Shown here piece by piece: positions 29,838 to 39,879 of a stretch of 64,000 nucleotides of DNA (the first letter of the stretch is position 1; every line of letters begins with the position of its first letter). Location of the stretch: contig NZ_JAHTBI010000037.1 of NCBI RefSeq assembly GCF_019168305.1, positions 62,001 to 126,000 on the forward strand, written 5' to 3'. Both the position numbers and the translations under genes were made by a program. Source of the stretch: Pseudomonas aegrilactucae. Its GTDB lineage: Bacteria > Pseudomonadota > Gammaproteobacteria > Pseudomonadales > Pseudomonadaceae. The notes under the pieces are model-generated. The model was not told the origin of the DNA and did not search any database. It worked only from the letters and a program-made list of their open reading frames with translations.

Positions 29838-31169
29838 TCAGAACAGGTTGAGCGGGTATTGCACGATCACGCGGTACTCGTCCACGTCGTTGTCGACCTG
29901 CGCGTAACCCTGGGTGCCGCGGTGCGAGGCCCAGCGCAGCAACACGCTGAGGTCCTTGAGGGTGCCCTGCTGGAACACATACGCCAGGTCCATGTCGCGT
30001 TCCCAGTGCCGGGCGTTGTCGCCGTCCGCGCTGTACCAGTTGCTGTAGCCGGGGCTGTTGGGGTCGACCTTGCTCAGGTCCAGTTCGCCGCGCGAGTACG
30101 ACACCGCGCTGGTCAGGCCGGGCAGGCCCAGGCCCTGGAAGTCATAGGTGTACTTGAGTTTCCACGAGCGCTCGCCGGGCCCGTTGAAGTCCGAATACAT
30201 CTGCGAGTTGTCCAGGTACACGCTGTCGCCCAGGGTGATGTAGTCGAACGGGGTGTTGCCGTTGACCCGCTGGTACACCGCGGTAACGCTGTGGTCGCCG
30301 ACATTGAGCGCCAGGTGCAGGCTGTAGGTGTTGTTGTCGATACGGCCCAGCAGCGACTCGCCGGTGTCCTGGGTGTGGTAGTAGTGCAGGCCCGGGTTGA
30401 GGCTGACCTGCTCGCTCAGTTGCCAGGTGTAGTCCAGGTCGAGGTAGTACTGGTTCCACACGTCCTTGAGTTCGGCAGCGTACAGGCTGCCGGTCAGGCC
30501 TTCGCTCGGCGCCCAGGCCGCACCGGCCCAGTTCAGGTGACGGCTTTCGCGGTCATCGGGGAGTGCCCCGTAGGTGGCGCCGATGCGCTTGTGGCCACTC
30601 TGGTTGTAGAGCTTGGTGAAGCTCGCCTGGCCGCCTTCCAGCTGCAGGCCTTCGATGCTGGTGTTGGTCAGGCTGACGCCCCGGAAGGTCTGCGGCAGCA
30701 TGCGCGATTCGCCGCCGGCGATCACCGGGTTGGTGAGGAACAGGTCACCGGCTTTCAGTACGGTGTCGAATGCCTTGAGCTTGACCGCGGCGCCGGCGTT
30801 GGAGAACGCGTCAGGGGCCTTGCCCAGTTCATCGTCGGTCTTGTTGTTGTACGGCAGGATGCTGGAGCCAGCGGTGCCGCCACCGCCGTCGAGCTTGAGC
30901 CCGAGCATGGCGTGGGCGTCCAGGCCAAAGCCGACGGTGCCTTGGGTGAAACCCGATTCGAACGTGCCGATGAAGCCCTGGCCCCATTCGCGGTTGTCGT
31001 GATTGCCACGTTGCAGTTGGTTGCGGTTCAGGTAGTAGTTGCGGCTCAGCACATTGAGGCTGGCGCCTTCGACGAAGCCTTCGGCCTGGACGGGGTCGGC
31101 ATGGGCCTGCAGCGGCATCGTTGCAGCCATTGCAATGAACAGCGGGGTAAAGCGAACAGCGTGGGTCAC
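29838..31169 (-). CDS. OprD-family outer-membrane porin
   Basis: 443 residues from a GTG start (31169) preceded by AAGGAG. A signal peptide ([24 protein letters not shown]) is followed by an OprD-type 18-strand barrel with the usual motifs: [14 protein letters not shown] near the mature N-terminus, [33 protein letters not shown] in two adjacent stretches, and a terminal Phe (YPLNLF). It should carry a small organic acid or amino acid; the substrate is not readable. It is a single gene 156 bp downstream of a small secreted protein gene on the same strand. Confidence 0.92.
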   Translation of the reverse strand: MTHAVRFTPLFIAMAATMPLQAHADPVQAEGFVEGASLNVLSRNYYLNRNQLQRGNHDNREWGQGFIGTFESGFTQGTVGFGLDAHAMLGLKLDGGGGTAGSSILPYNNKTDDELGKAPDAFSNAGAAVKLKAFDTVLKAGDLFLTNPVIAGGESRMLPQTFRGVSLTNTSIEGLQLEGGQASFTKLYNQSGHKRIGATYGALPDDRESRHLNWAGAAWAPSEGLTGSLYAAELKDVWNQYYLDLDYTWQLSEQVSLNPGLHYYHTQDTGESLLGRIDNNTYSLHLALNVGDHSVTAVYQRVNGNTPFDYITLGDSVYLDNSQMYSDFNGPGERSWKLKYTYDFQGLGLPGLTSAVSYSRGELDLSKVDPNSPGYSNWYSADGDNARHWERDMDLAYVFQQGTLKDLSVLLRWASHRGTQGYAQVDNDVDEYRVIVQYPLNLF

Positions 31170-31325
31170 CGGTGAAACTCCTTGAGGTGAAAAGTACGAG
31201 AGCTCTAAGGGTGCGAAGCGGTGTTTCCCCGCGAGGTCACAGAATCGGTGCTGGTACTTTTCACCCAACCCAGAAAAGCCGCTGATGGGCAGCGGCTTGG
31301 CATGGAGCGCAGCGGTTGGCAGCTG

Positions 31326-31547
31326 TCAGCTGTCCTTGTCGACACTCGTGGCACTTTTCGCGGCGGTCTGCTCCAGACCCTTGGCATGCTGCTGTTGCTG
31401 GGCCAGGGCTTGGCGGCCCTGTTGCGCAGCGGCGGCGCGGGCGGCATTCTGGGCCACGAACGCCGGGGATTCCTCGGCCATGGCGAGCGGCGAGAGCAAT
31501 ACGCACGACAGGACGAAAATACTGGCAATACCCCTACTGTTGGACAT
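31326..31547 (-). CDS. Small Ala/Gln-rich secreted protein
   Basis: 73 residues. A signal peptide (MSNSRGIASIFVLSCVLLS, then PLAMA) is followed by a mature part of about 48 residues rich in Ala and Gln (ARAAAAQQGRQALAQQQQ), probably a single helix. ATG 31547 has AAGGTAG 8 bp upstream. I know no family. It lies upstream of the oprD-type gene on the same strand. Confidence 0.55.
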   Translation of the reverse strand: MSNSRGIASIFVLSCVLLSPLAMAEESPAFVAQNAARAAAAQQGRQALAQQQQHAKGLEQTAAKSATSVDKDS

Positions 31548-31681
31548 TTGAAGCTACCTTCTTGCTTAGCAAGCTATCTATTTGGTCCGGGTACGATAGT
31601 CTTCGGTGGTGCGTTGAAACAGAGGATATCGGGCAATGCACTGTTGCGTTTCTGGCAACAGTCGAAGCATGCGGTGCGCCT

Positions 31682-31763
31682 TTCGCTGGCAAGCCAGCTC
31701 CCACAGATACTGCGCTGCCCTGACAAACGACACTGTCCCTGTGGGAGCTGGCTTGCCAGCGAA
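31682..31763. repeat. REP-like perfect inverted repeat
   Basis: Two 25-base arms (31682-31706 and 31739-31763) are exact reverse complements around a 32-base spacer. They belong to the TTCGCTGGCAAGCCAGCT family. The repeat ends 8 bp before the stop of the sensor kinase gene and may end that operon. Confidence 0.85.
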
Positions 31764-31770
31764 GGGGCAC

Positions 31771-33153
31771 TCAAGTCGGCAACAGCATCCCGAAGGTATT
31801 GGCCCCCGCCTGGCTGCGCGCAAACACGCTGCCCCCATGCATCAGCGCAATCGCCTTGACGATGGCCAGCCCCAGCCCATGGTTGCCGGTGGCGCCATGG
31901 CTGCGCGCCGCATCCACCCGGTAGAACCGTTCGAACAGGCGCGCCAGATGCTCGCCGTCGATCGCCGGCCCCGGGTTGCTCACCGCAATGCACACCTGCT
32001 CGCCCGTCTGCTCGATGCTCACCCGGATCACCTGCTGGCGCGCCGTGTGCTGCACCGCATTGTTGAGCAGGTTGATCAGCGCGCGGCGCATCTGCGCCTT
32101 CTCGATCCTGGCCCGCGCATCTCCCCGGACCTCCACCCGTACCTGGGCGTCTTCGAGGATGTAGTCCAGGTAATCCAGGGTGGTCGCCACCTCTTCGGCC
32201 AGCGAACTGCTGGTCAGCGCGGTGGCCTTGTTGCCCTGGTCGGCACTGGCCAGGAACAGCATGTCGTTGACGATGCTGCGCAACCGCTCCAGCTCTTCGA
32301 GGTTCGATTGCAGTACCTCGAAGTAGTGCTCGGCACTGCGCCCGCGGGTCAGTGCCACCTGGGTCTGGCCGATCAGGTTGGTCAGCGGCGAGCGCAGCTC
32401 ATGGGCCACATCGGCATTGAACCCCTCCAGCCGCGAGTAGGCCTGGTCGACCCGTTCCAGGGTGGCATTGAAGGCACGGGCGAACTGCTCCAGCTCCGGC
32501 GGCAGATCGGCCACGCGCAAGCGCCCGCTCAGGCGTGGCGGGGCCAGTTGCTGCACCTCCATCGACAACGCGCGCAAAGGCCGCAGGCCGATACGCGCCG
32601 CCCAGTAGCCCAGCGCCGAAGCCAGCAGCACGCCGACCACCGCCAGGCTGATCAACGCCACCAGCAAGGTGTGCTGGGTGTGCCCGAACGTCTCGGTGTC
32701 GATGCCCAGCAGAAAGCGCAGCGGCGGGCGCTGCGCCTGCGCCGGCAGTTCGCTGACCAGCACCTTGTACGGGTAAGGGTGGTTACCCAGGTGCAGGTCG
32801 CGCATGCCCACGGGGCCTGCGGCGAAGGCGCGGATGGCAGCGTCCGGCTGGCCGTATTCGTAGTGGGCATCGGGGCTGACCACCCAGAAGCGGATGCGCC
32901 GGTCTTCCTCGCCCAGCAGGGTGAGCTTGTTGCTGATCCTGGCCCAATGCTCGGGGGTGCCGTAACGGGTCAGGGCCGATTCGAGCACGCTGTAGCGGGC
33001 CGCGAGCTCGGCCTGCGGCAACAGGTCGAGGCTGCGGTCGACCTGCTTGTACAGGGCGCCGCCGATCAGCACGAACACGCCCAGCGCCACCGCACTGAAC
33101 AGCAGCGCCAGGCGCAGTGCGAGGGCATTAGTGCGCACGGCTTTCCAGTACAT
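31771..33153 (-). CDS. Sensor histidine kinase, heavy-metal (CopS/IrlS) type
   Basis: 460 residues with membrane helices at about 13-33 and 161-183. Between them is a periplasmic loop of about 125 residues, then HAMP, an H-box with phospho-His251 (NADVAHELRSPLTNL), an N-box (INLLNNAVQHT) and a G-box (HGLGLAIVKAI). The overall form is that of CusS/CopS/IrlS kinases, but here the operon is a drug-type RND pump, so the inducer may be an organic compound and not a metal. The start overlaps the response regulator by 26 bp. Confidence 0.9.
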   Translation of the reverse strand: MYWKAVRTNALALRLALLFSAVALGVFVLIGGALYKQVDRSLDLLPQAELAARYSVLESALTRYGTPEHWARISNKLTLLGEEDRRIRFWVVSPDAHYEYGQPDAAIRAFAAGPVGMRDLHLGNHPYPYKVLVSELPAQAQRPPLRFLLGIDTETFGHTQHTLLVALISLAVVGVLLASALGYWAARIGLRPLRALSMEVQQLAPPRLSGRLRVADLPPELEQFARAFNATLERVDQAYSRLEGFNADVAHELRSPLTNLIGQTQVALTRGRSAEHYFEVLQSNLEELERLRSIVNDMLFLASADQGNKATALTSSSLAEEVATTLDYLDYILEDAQVRVEVRGDARARIEKAQMRRALINLLNNAVQHTARQQVIRVSIEQTGEQVCIAVSNPGPAIDGEHLARLFERFYRVDAARSHGATGNHGLGLAIVKAIALMHGGSVFARSQAGANTFGMLLPT

Positions 33154-33802
33154 AGCCCATGCCTCGGATGGTATGCAGCAGCTTGGCGTCGAATGGCCCG
33201 TCGAGCTTGGCGCGCAAGCGCTTGATCGCGACTTCGACGACGTTGGCGTCGCTGTCGAAATTGATGTCCCACACCAGCTCCGCGATCGCGGTCTTGGACA
33301 GGATCTCGCCCTGGCGCCGGGCCAGCACGCTGAGCAGCGAGAACTCCTTGGCGGTCAGGTCCAGGCGCTGGCCGGCGCGGCTGGCCTTGCGGCTGATCAG
33401 GTCGACCCACAGGTCTGCGACCTGGATCTGCACCGGTTCGTGGCCGCCACTGCGCCGGGTCAGGGCCTGCAGGCGCGCCACCAGTTCGAGAAACGAGAAG
33501 GGCTTGCCCAGGTAGTCGTCGGCCCCTTCGCGCAGCCCATGAATGCGGTCTTCGACGCGCTCGCGGGCGGTCAGCATGATCACCGGCGTCTGCTTGCGCG
33601 CACGCAGGGCGCGCAGCACGCCATAGCCGTCCAGGCCCGGCAGCATCACGTCGAGCACGATCACCGAGTAGTCGCCTTCCAGCGCCAGGTGCAGGCCTTC
33701 GATGCCGTCCGGTGCCAGGTCCACGGTAAAGCCCTGTTCGGTCAGGCCGCGGTGCAGGTAGTCGGCGGTCTTCTGTTCGTCTTCGATAATCAGCACGCGC
33801 AT
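33128..33802 (-). CDS. OmpR-family response regulator (CopR/IrlR type)
   Basis: 224 residues. The receiver domain has phospho-acceptor Asp51 (VLDVMLPG), acidic pair E7-D8, Thr78 (MLTAR) and Lys100 (GKPFSF). The C-terminal winged helix contains LTAKEFSLLSVLARRQGEILSK and VVEVAIKRLRAKLD. It should control the pump operon it belongs to. It starts 9 bp after the RND gene and overlaps the kinase gene. Confidence 0.93.
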   Translation of the reverse strand: MRVLIIEDEQKTADYLHRGLTEQGFTVDLAPDGIEGLHLALEGDYSVIVLDVMLPGLDGYGVLRALRARKQTPVIMLTARERVEDRIHGLREGADDYLGKPFSFLELVARLQALTRRSGGHEPVQIQVADLWVDLISRKASRAGQRLDLTAKEFSLLSVLARRQGEILSKTAIAELVWDINFDSDANVVEVAIKRLRAKLDGPFDAKLLHTIRGMGYVLESRAH

Positions 33803-33811
33803 GGTCGGCTC

Positions 33812-36800
33812 TCAGTTCTCAATCGGCCGGGCCGCCGTAGCGGCTGCCTGGCGGCGGTGGAACAGGCGTTCCAGGGCCAAGTATATGACCGGGGTGGTGA
33901 ACAGTGTCAGCGCCTGGCTGACCAGCAGCCCGCCGACCACGGCAATCCCCAGCGGCTGGCGCAGCTCGGCGCCGGCGCCGGCACCGAGCATCAGCGGCAC
34001 GGCGCCCAGCAGGGCGGCCAGGGTGGTCATGATGATCGGCCGAAACCGCGTCAGGCAGGCCTCGTGGATCGCCGCCTGTGGCGACAGGCCGCGGCTGCGC
34101 TGGGCGTCCAGGGCGAAGTCGATGAGCAGGATGCCGTTCTTCTTGACGATACCGATCAGCAGCACCACGCCGATCAGGCCCATGATGGTGAAATCCTGGC
34201 CCATCAGCCACAGCAGCGCCAGCGCGCCCAGGCCGGCCGAGGGCAGGGTGGAGATGATGGTCAGGGGGTGCACGAAGCTCTCGTACAGCACGCCCAGGAT
34301 GATGTACACCGCCACCAGCGCGGCCAGGATCAGCCACGGCTGGCTCGACAGCGAACGCTGGAACGCCTGCGCTGCGCCCTGGAAGGTGCCGCTGATCGAA
34401 GCCGGCATGCCCAGCTCGCGCTGGGTGCGCTCCAGGATGCTCACCGCGTCGCCCAGCGCCACGCCTGGCGCCAGGTTGAACGACAGGTTGGCGGCCGGGA
34501 ACAGCCCGTCATGGCTGATCGACAACGGCCCGGTGCTCGGTGCAGCAACCTTTGCCAGCGCCGCCAGCGGCACCATCTCGCCACTGAGCGGGGAGCGCAG
34601 GTAGAAGTAGTTGAGGCTTTCGGCCTTGCCGCGCTGGCGGGCGTCGAGTTCGAGGATCACCTTGTACTGGTTGGTTTCGGTCTGGAATTCGCTGATCTGG
34701 CGCTGGCCGAAGGCGTCGTACAGCGCCTGGTCGACGTCGGTGGTGGTCAGCCCGAAGCGCGCTGCGGCCTGGCGGTCGATGTCGATGCGGGTGACGCTGG
34801 CGCCCAGTTGCAGGTCGTTGGACAGGTCGCGAAACGCCGGGTTGGCGCGCAGGCGCTCGGTCAGGCGTTCGGTCCACAGGTTCAGCGCCGCGCCGTCGTT
34901 GCTCTTGAGCACGTACTGGTACTGGCTGCGGCTGGGGCCTGAGCTGAGATTGATGTCCTGCCCGGCGCGCAGGTACAGCACCATGCCCGGTACCTGGGCG
35001 ACCTTGGGGCGCAGCCGGTCGATGAATTCGCTGGCCGACACGTCACGCTGGCCGGGGGCCTTGAGGGCGATCCAGAAGCGCCCGTTGGCAATGGTCTGGT
35101 TGCTGCCGGTGACGCCCACCGAGTGCGAGAACGCACGCACTGCCGGGTCGGCCTCGATGATTTTGGCGAGTGCCTGGTGCTTGCGGATCATGTCCGGGTA
35201 GGACACGTCGGCCGCAGCCTCCGTGGTGCCGAGGATGAACCCGGTGTCCTGCACCGGGAAGAATCCCTTGGGGATTGCCACGTAGCCGCCGACGGCCAGC
35301 GCCAGGGTCAGGCCGAACAGCCCGAGCATCAGCCGCTGGTGTGCCAGGGCCTTGACCAGCAGGCGCGCGTAGCCGGCCAGCAGGCGTTCGCCAAAGGTCG
35401 GTGCCGCGTGCTCGGGGTGCTGCGGGCGGCGCATGAACAGCGCGCACAGCGTGGGCGCCAGGGTCAGTGAGACCACCACCGAGATCAGGATGGTGGAGGT
35501 CGCGGTCAGCGCGAACTCCTTGAACAGGCGCCCGACCACACCGCCCATGAACAGCAGCGGAATGAACGCGGCCACCAGCGAGAAGCTGATCGAGATGACG
35601 GTGAAGCCGATCTCGCCCGCACCCTTGATCGCAGCCTCGCGGCTGCTGTCGCCGGCTTCCAGGTGACGGTGGATGTTTTCCACCACCACGATCGCATCGT
35701 CCACCACGAAGCCGACGGCGATGACGATGGCCACCAGGGTGAGGTTGTTCAGGCTGAAGCCGAACAGGTACATCAGCGCAAAGGTCGCCACCAGCGACAC
35801 CGCCAGCACGCTGGAGACGATCAGTGTCGCCGACCACTGGCGCAGGAACAGCGCCATCACCGCAATCACCAGCAGCACGGCGATCAGCAGGGTCAGCTCC
35901 ACCTCGTGCAGCGAGGCGCGGATGGTCTGGGTGCGGTCGTTGAGCACCGACACCTGTACCGCCGCCGGCAGCCTCTCTTCCAGGTGCGGCAGCGCCTCCA
36001 TCACGCGGTCGACGGTGTCGACGATATTCGCCCCGGGCTGGCGGAACACCACCAGGTTCAGCCCCGGCTGGTGACCCGACCAGGCCTGCACATAGGCGTT
36101 CTCGGCGCCATTGATGACCGTGGCCACGTCCTTGAGGTGCACCGGCGCGCCGTCGCGGTAGGCGACGATCAGTTGCGCGTATTGCTCGGGGTGGAACAGC
36201 TGGTCGTTGGTGGCCAGGGTGGACACGCTGTGCTGGCCATACAGCGCGCCCTTGGCCAGGTTCAGGCTGGTCTGCTGGATGGACTGGCGCAGGTCGGCCA
36301 GGGTCAGGCCGATGGCCGCGAGTTTCTCCGGCTGGGCCTGCACGCGAATCGCCGGGCGCTGCTGGCCGGTGATGTTGACCAGGCCCACCCCGTCGATCTG
36401 GCTGAGCTGGCGCGCCAGCAGGGTTTCGGCATAGTCGCTGAGTTCGTTGGCCGGCATCTGCGCGGAACTGACGGTCATGATCAGCACCGGGCTGTCGGCC
36501 GGGTTGACCTTGCGCCAGGTCGGCAGGCTGGGCATGTCCTGCGGCAGGCGCGAAGACGCGGTGTTGATCGCGGCCTGGACTTCCTGGGCCGCGGTGTCGA
36601 TGTTCTTGTCCAGGGTGAACTGCAGGATCAGGCTGGTGGAGCCCAGTGCACTGCTGGAGGTCATCTGGGTCATGCCGGGGATGGCGCTGAACTGCACCTC
36701 CAGCGGAGTGGCCACCGACGAGGCCATGGTTTCGGGGCTGGCGCCGGGTAACTGGGCGCTGACCTGGAGGGTCGGGAAGTCCGCCTCGGGCAAGGGCGCC

Positions 36801-36913
36801 ACCGGCAACTGAGGGAATGCCACCACGCCCAGCAGCACCAGGGCGAAGGTCAGCAGCAGGGTCGCGACGGGGCGGTCGATGCACCATGCACTGATCGAGC
36901 TGCGCCCGTTCAT
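33812..36913 (-). CDS. RND efflux pump inner-membrane transporter (MdtB/MdtC/MuxC-like)
   Basis: 1033 residues, full RND length, with the twelve-helix plan and two large periplasmic loops. The proton relay Asp pair is in GFVVDDAIVVVENIHRHLE (TM4), and GSTSLILQFTLDKNIDTAAQ is a hydrophobe/amphiphile-exporter hallmark. It shares more features with MdtC/MuxC than with AcrB. Start ATG 36913 overlaps the end of the adaptor gene by 4 bp. Substrates are unknown. No partner RND subunit and no outer-membrane channel gene are adjacent. Confidence 0.92.
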   Translation of the reverse strand: MNGRSSISAWCIDRPVATLLLTFALVLLGVVAFPQLPVAPLPEADFPTLQVSAQLPGASPETMASSVATPLEVQFSAIPGMTQMTSSSALGSTSLILQFTLDKNIDTAAQEVQAAINTASSRLPQDMPSLPTWRKVNPADSPVLIMTVSSAQMPANELSDYAETLLARQLSQIDGVGLVNITGQQRPAIRVQAQPEKLAAIGLTLADLRQSIQQTSLNLAKGALYGQHSVSTLATNDQLFHPEQYAQLIVAYRDGAPVHLKDVATVINGAENAYVQAWSGHQPGLNLVVFRQPGANIVDTVDRVMEALPHLEERLPAAVQVSVLNDRTQTIRASLHEVELTLLIAVLLVIAVMALFLRQWSATLIVSSVLAVSLVATFALMYLFGFSLNNLTLVAIVIAVGFVVDDAIVVVENIHRHLEAGDSSREAAIKGAGEIGFTVISISFSLVAAFIPLLFMGGVVGRLFKEFALTATSTILISVVVSLTLAPTLCALFMRRPQHPEHAAPTFGERLLAGYARLLVKALAHQRLMLGLFGLTLALAVGGYVAIPKGFFPVQDTGFILGTTEAAADVSYPDMIRKHQALAKIIEADPAVRAFSHSVGVTGSNQTIANGRFWIALKAPGQRDVSASEFIDRLRPKVAQVPGMVLYLRAGQDINLSSGPSRSQYQYVLKSNDGAALNLWTERLTERLRANPAFRDLSNDLQLGASVTRIDIDRQAAARFGLTTTDVDQALYDAFGQRQISEFQTETNQYKVILELDARQRGKAESLNYFYLRSPLSGEMVPLAALAKVAAPSTGPLSISHDGLFPAANLSFNLAPGVALGDAVSILERTQRELGMPASISGTFQGAAQAFQRSLSSQPWLILAALVAVYIILGVLYESFVHPLTIISTLPSAGLGALALLWLMGQDFTIMGLIGVVLLIGIVKKNGILLIDFALDAQRSRGLSPQAAIHEACLTRFRPIIMTTLAALLGAVPLMLGAGAGAELRQPLGIAVVGGLLVSQALTLFTTPVIYLALERLFHRRQAAATAARPIEN

Positions 36914-38079
36914 GGCTGCGCTCCGGTGCGGGCGACCTCTTCAGTGGCCGGCGGGGTGGCCAGCACCTCGACCCGCGCGCCGGGCTTGAGGCGCGATTGC
37001 CCGTCGGCCACCAGCGTGTCGTCCACCGTCACGCCGCTGATCACGTTGAGGTTGCTGTCCTGGTACAGCACCTTGACCGGCACCGAGGCGACCTTGTCGC
37101 CCTCGACCCGGTACACGAAATGTTGCTCGACGCCGCGCTGCACCACTCCCGGCGGTACCACCAGCGCATTGCGTTCGATACGGGTCTGGATCTTCAGGCT
37201 GACCAGCTGCCCCGGCCACAGGCGTGCCTGCTCATTGGCGAACAGCGCCTTGGCGCGCAGGGTGCCGGTGCTGGCGGCGATCTGGTTGTCGATCAGGCTC
37301 AGGTGGCCTTCGCCCAGCAACAGCCCGCCGCTGTCGCCGTCGCCATCAAGGTAGGCCTTGATCGGTGCCGGCTGCGCCTGGGCGACCAGCGCCTGCAAGG
37401 TCGGTAGCCATTGCTGCGGCAGCGCGAACTCCACGGCGATCGGGTTGATCTGGGTGACGCTGAACAGCCCCTGGGTGTCGCTGGTGCGCACCAGGTTGCC
37501 TTCGTCGACGTTGCGAATGCCGACCCGGCCGGTGACCGGGGAGCGGATCTGGGTATACGACAGTTGCACCTGGGCGGCGGCAATCGCGGCCTGGTTGCCG
37601 AGAATGCCAGCCTTGAGCTGGTTGACCAGCGCCTGCTGCTGGTCGAGGGTCTGGCGCGAGATGCCGTTGTCTTCACTGAGCAGGCGGTAGCGCTTGAGGT
37701 CGACTTCGGCCACCTGCTGCTGCGCCTGGCTCTGGCCCAGCTGGGCACGCGCCTGGTCGAGGCTGGCGCGGATGCTGCGATCATCCAGGGTGGCCAGCAG
37801 CTCGCCCTTGTTCACCCACTGGCCTTCCTTGACCAGCAAGCGGGTCAGCACGCCTTCGAGCTGCGGTCGGATCACCACGCTGTGCAGTGACTGCACAGCG
37901 CCGATGGCGCTCAGGTAATGCGGCACGTCCTGCTGGCGCACCTTGATCACGGTGACCGGTACCGCGCGCGGTGTGGCGGGCTGGCTGACCTTGGGCCGCC
38001 CCAGCATCAGGTACAGCGCCAGGCCCACGGCCAGCGCGACCAGGCCGAACAAAACCACTCGTGAGCTAGAAATTCGCAT
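36910..38079 (-). CDS. RND efflux periplasmic adaptor (membrane fusion protein)
   Basis: 389 residues. A single N-terminal hydrophobic helix (about residues 8-25) is followed by a lipoyl-type half (VVIRPQLEGVLTRLLVKEGQWVNKG), an alpha-hairpin, the second lipoyl half (IRSPVTGRVGIRNVDEGNLVR) and a beta-barrel/membrane-proximal part. No lipobox Cys is seen, so it is anchored by the helix. It is the first gene of the adaptor-pump-regulator-kinase operon. Confidence 0.92.
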   Translation of the reverse strand: MRISSSRVVLFGLVALAVGLALYLMLGRPKVSQPATPRAVPVTVIKVRQQDVPHYLSAIGAVQSLHSVVIRPQLEGVLTRLLVKEGQWVNKGELLATLDDRSIRASLDQARAQLGQSQAQQQVAEVDLKRYRLLSEDNGISRQTLDQQQALVNQLKAGILGNQAAIAAAQVQLSYTQIRSPVTGRVGIRNVDEGNLVRTSDTQGLFSVTQINPIAVEFALPQQWLPTLQALVAQAQPAPIKAYLDGDGDSGGLLLGEGHLSLIDNQIAASTGTLRAKALFANEQARLWPGQLVSLKIQTRIERNALVVPPGVVQRGVEQHFVYRVEGDKVASVPVKVLYQDSNLNVISGVTVDDTLVADGQSRLKPGARVEVLATPPATEEVARTGAQP

Positions 38080-38288
38080 GCGTGCAGGGCGCCAGAACAG
38101 GAAAGAGAGGGCTGTCAGCAGTTTATAGCCGTTGCTGCAGGTCAGCAGCGTGACCGCTACCTGTCCGCACTGTCAGCAACCAATGGCCAAGTGCCAATAG
38201 TCTGCCCTGGATCAAGGTTTTACTGAATGTTGCGCCGTAGAGTCTCAGCCCCTGCCGATCTTCCACCTATAAAAACGCGAGCGCTTCG

Positions 38289-39869
38289 ATGAAGAGCAAT
38301 CTGCCTGTGACCGGCCGCAATGTAGATTATCCCGCTGACGCCAATATCCTCTCGACCACCGACCTGACCAGTGCGCTCACCTACGCCAACGATGACTTTC
38401 TCAAGGTCAGCGGCTTCACGCGTGAAGAGCTGATCGGTAGCCCGCACCACATCGTGCGCCACCCGGACATGCCGCCCCAGGCCTTCGCGCAGATGTGGCA
38501 GACGCTCAAGGCCGGACGGTCATGGATGGGCCTGGTGAAGAACCGCTGCAAGAATGGCGACCATTACTGGGTCAGTGCCTTTGTTTCGCCGGTCACCAGC
38601 GTCGGGCAGACGGTGGAATACCAGTCGGTGCGTACCAAGCCCGGCGCCGCCCTGGTCGAAGCGGCAGAGCGTTGCTATGCGCGGCTGCGCAGCGGCCGTG
38701 CAGCGTGGTGGCAGCGCCTGCCGGTGCCTGGCCTGGCCGTGCAACTGGGCCTTGGGGTCGGTCTGGTGCTGGCGGCGGTGCTGGGCACCAGCCGGCTGTT
38801 GTTGCCGCCAGTGCCACTGCAGGGGTTGCTGGAACTGGTGGTGGCCGGTGGGCTCAGCGCGCTGCTGATCGCGATTTTGCTGCGGCCTTTCGAACAACTG
38901 CGCCAGCGGGCCCAGGCCATTGCCGACAACCCCTTGAGCCAGCAGTTGTATACCGGCAAGCGTGGTGCCGTGGGCCAGGTGGAGTTTGCCCTGTTGATGC
39001 TCGAAGCCCAGTTGGGCGCGGTGGTGGGGCGCATTGGCGATACCTCGCAGCGCCTGGCCGGGCATACCGCAGAGCTGGCCTGTCACCTGCAGACCAGCCA
39101 TACCACTACCCTGGGCCAGCAGGGCGAGGCCGACCAGGTGGCTGCGGCGATCAACCAGATGACGGCCAGCGTGGCCGAGGTGGCCAACAGCGCGCAGCAG
39201 GCCAGCGAGGCCGCCGAGCACGCCGAAGGCGCGACCCAGACCGGCCATCAACTGGTGGACCAGAGCCGCAGCAGCATTCTGGAACTGGCCGGCGCGCTGG
39301 CCGCGGCCACCGAGGTTGTGCACACGCTGGAAGGGCACAGCACGGAAATTTCCGGGGTGCTGTCGGTTATCCACAGCATCGCCGAGCAGACCAACCTGCT
39401 GGCGCTCAATGCGGCCATCGAGGCGGCGCGGGCGGGGGATCAGGGGCGTGGTTTCGCCGTGGTGGCCGACGAGGTGCGTGGCCTTGCCCAGCGCACGGCG
39501 CAGTCCACCGGTGAGATCCAGCGCATGATCAGTGCATTGCAGCGCGGTGCACGCGATGCGGTGCACGCCATGCAGGAAAGCCGCGAGCACGCCGGGCAGA
39601 GCGTGGACCAGGCGCAACTGGCGTCCAGTGCGCTGGACGGTATCAGCCAGCGGGTCAACCAGATCAGCGAGATGAGCCTGCAGATTGCCGCTGCGGTGGA
39701 GCAGCAGAGCCTGGTCAGCGAAGACATCAACCGCAACATCATCAGCATCCGCCAGGCCAGTGAGCACAGTGTGCTAGCTGGCCAGCAAGGGCATGCCACT
39801 GCCAGTGACGTGGCGGGGCTGGCCGAAGACCTGCGCCGCCTGGCCGAGGAGTTCTGGCAGCGCCGCTAG
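38289..39869 (+). CDS. Aer-like PAS-domain chemoreceptor
   Basis: 526 residues. The N-terminal PAS domain ([26 protein letters not shown] ... in two runs, then [13 protein letters not shown]) matches the FAD-binding domain of the energy taxis receptor Aer. A hydrophobic stretch near residues 148-200 forms two membrane helices, followed by HAMP and a signalling domain ([22 protein letters not shown]). It should direct cells by redox or oxygen state. The start is close to an AT-rich TATAAAAAC run 20 bp upstream, which may be the -10. It diverges from the adaptor gene. Confidence 0.88.
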   Translation: MKSNLPVTGRNVDYPADANILSTTDLTSALTYANDDFLKVSGFTREELIGSPHHIVRHPDMPPQAFAQMWQTLKAGRSWMGLVKNRCKNGDHYWVSAFVSPVTSVGQTVEYQSVRTKPGAALVEAAERCYARLRSGRAAWWQRLPVPGLAVQLGLGVGLVLAAVLGTSRLLLPPVPLQGLLELVVAGGLSALLIAILLRPFEQLRQRAQAIADNPLSQQLYTGKRGAVGQVEFALLMLEAQLGAVVGRIGDTSQRLAGHTAELACHLQTSHTTTLGQQGEADQVAAAINQMTASVAEVANSAQQASEAAEHAEGATQTGHQLVDQSRSSILELAGALAAATEVVHTLEGHSTEISGVLSVIHSIAEQTNLLALNAAIEAARAGDQGRGFAVVADEVRGLAQRTAQSTGEIQRMISALQRGARDAVHAMQESREHAGQSVDQAQLASSALDGISQRVNQISEMSLQIAAAVEQQSLVSEDINRNIISIRQASEHSVLAGQQGHATASDVAGLAEDLRRLAEEFWQRR

Positions 39870-39879
39870 GCGGCGCGGC

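Noticed and set aside
33047..34942. Open frame of 631 codons on the plus strand
   Set aside because: It covers the antisense of the response regulator and RND pump genes and has low-complexity Gln/His/Arg content.
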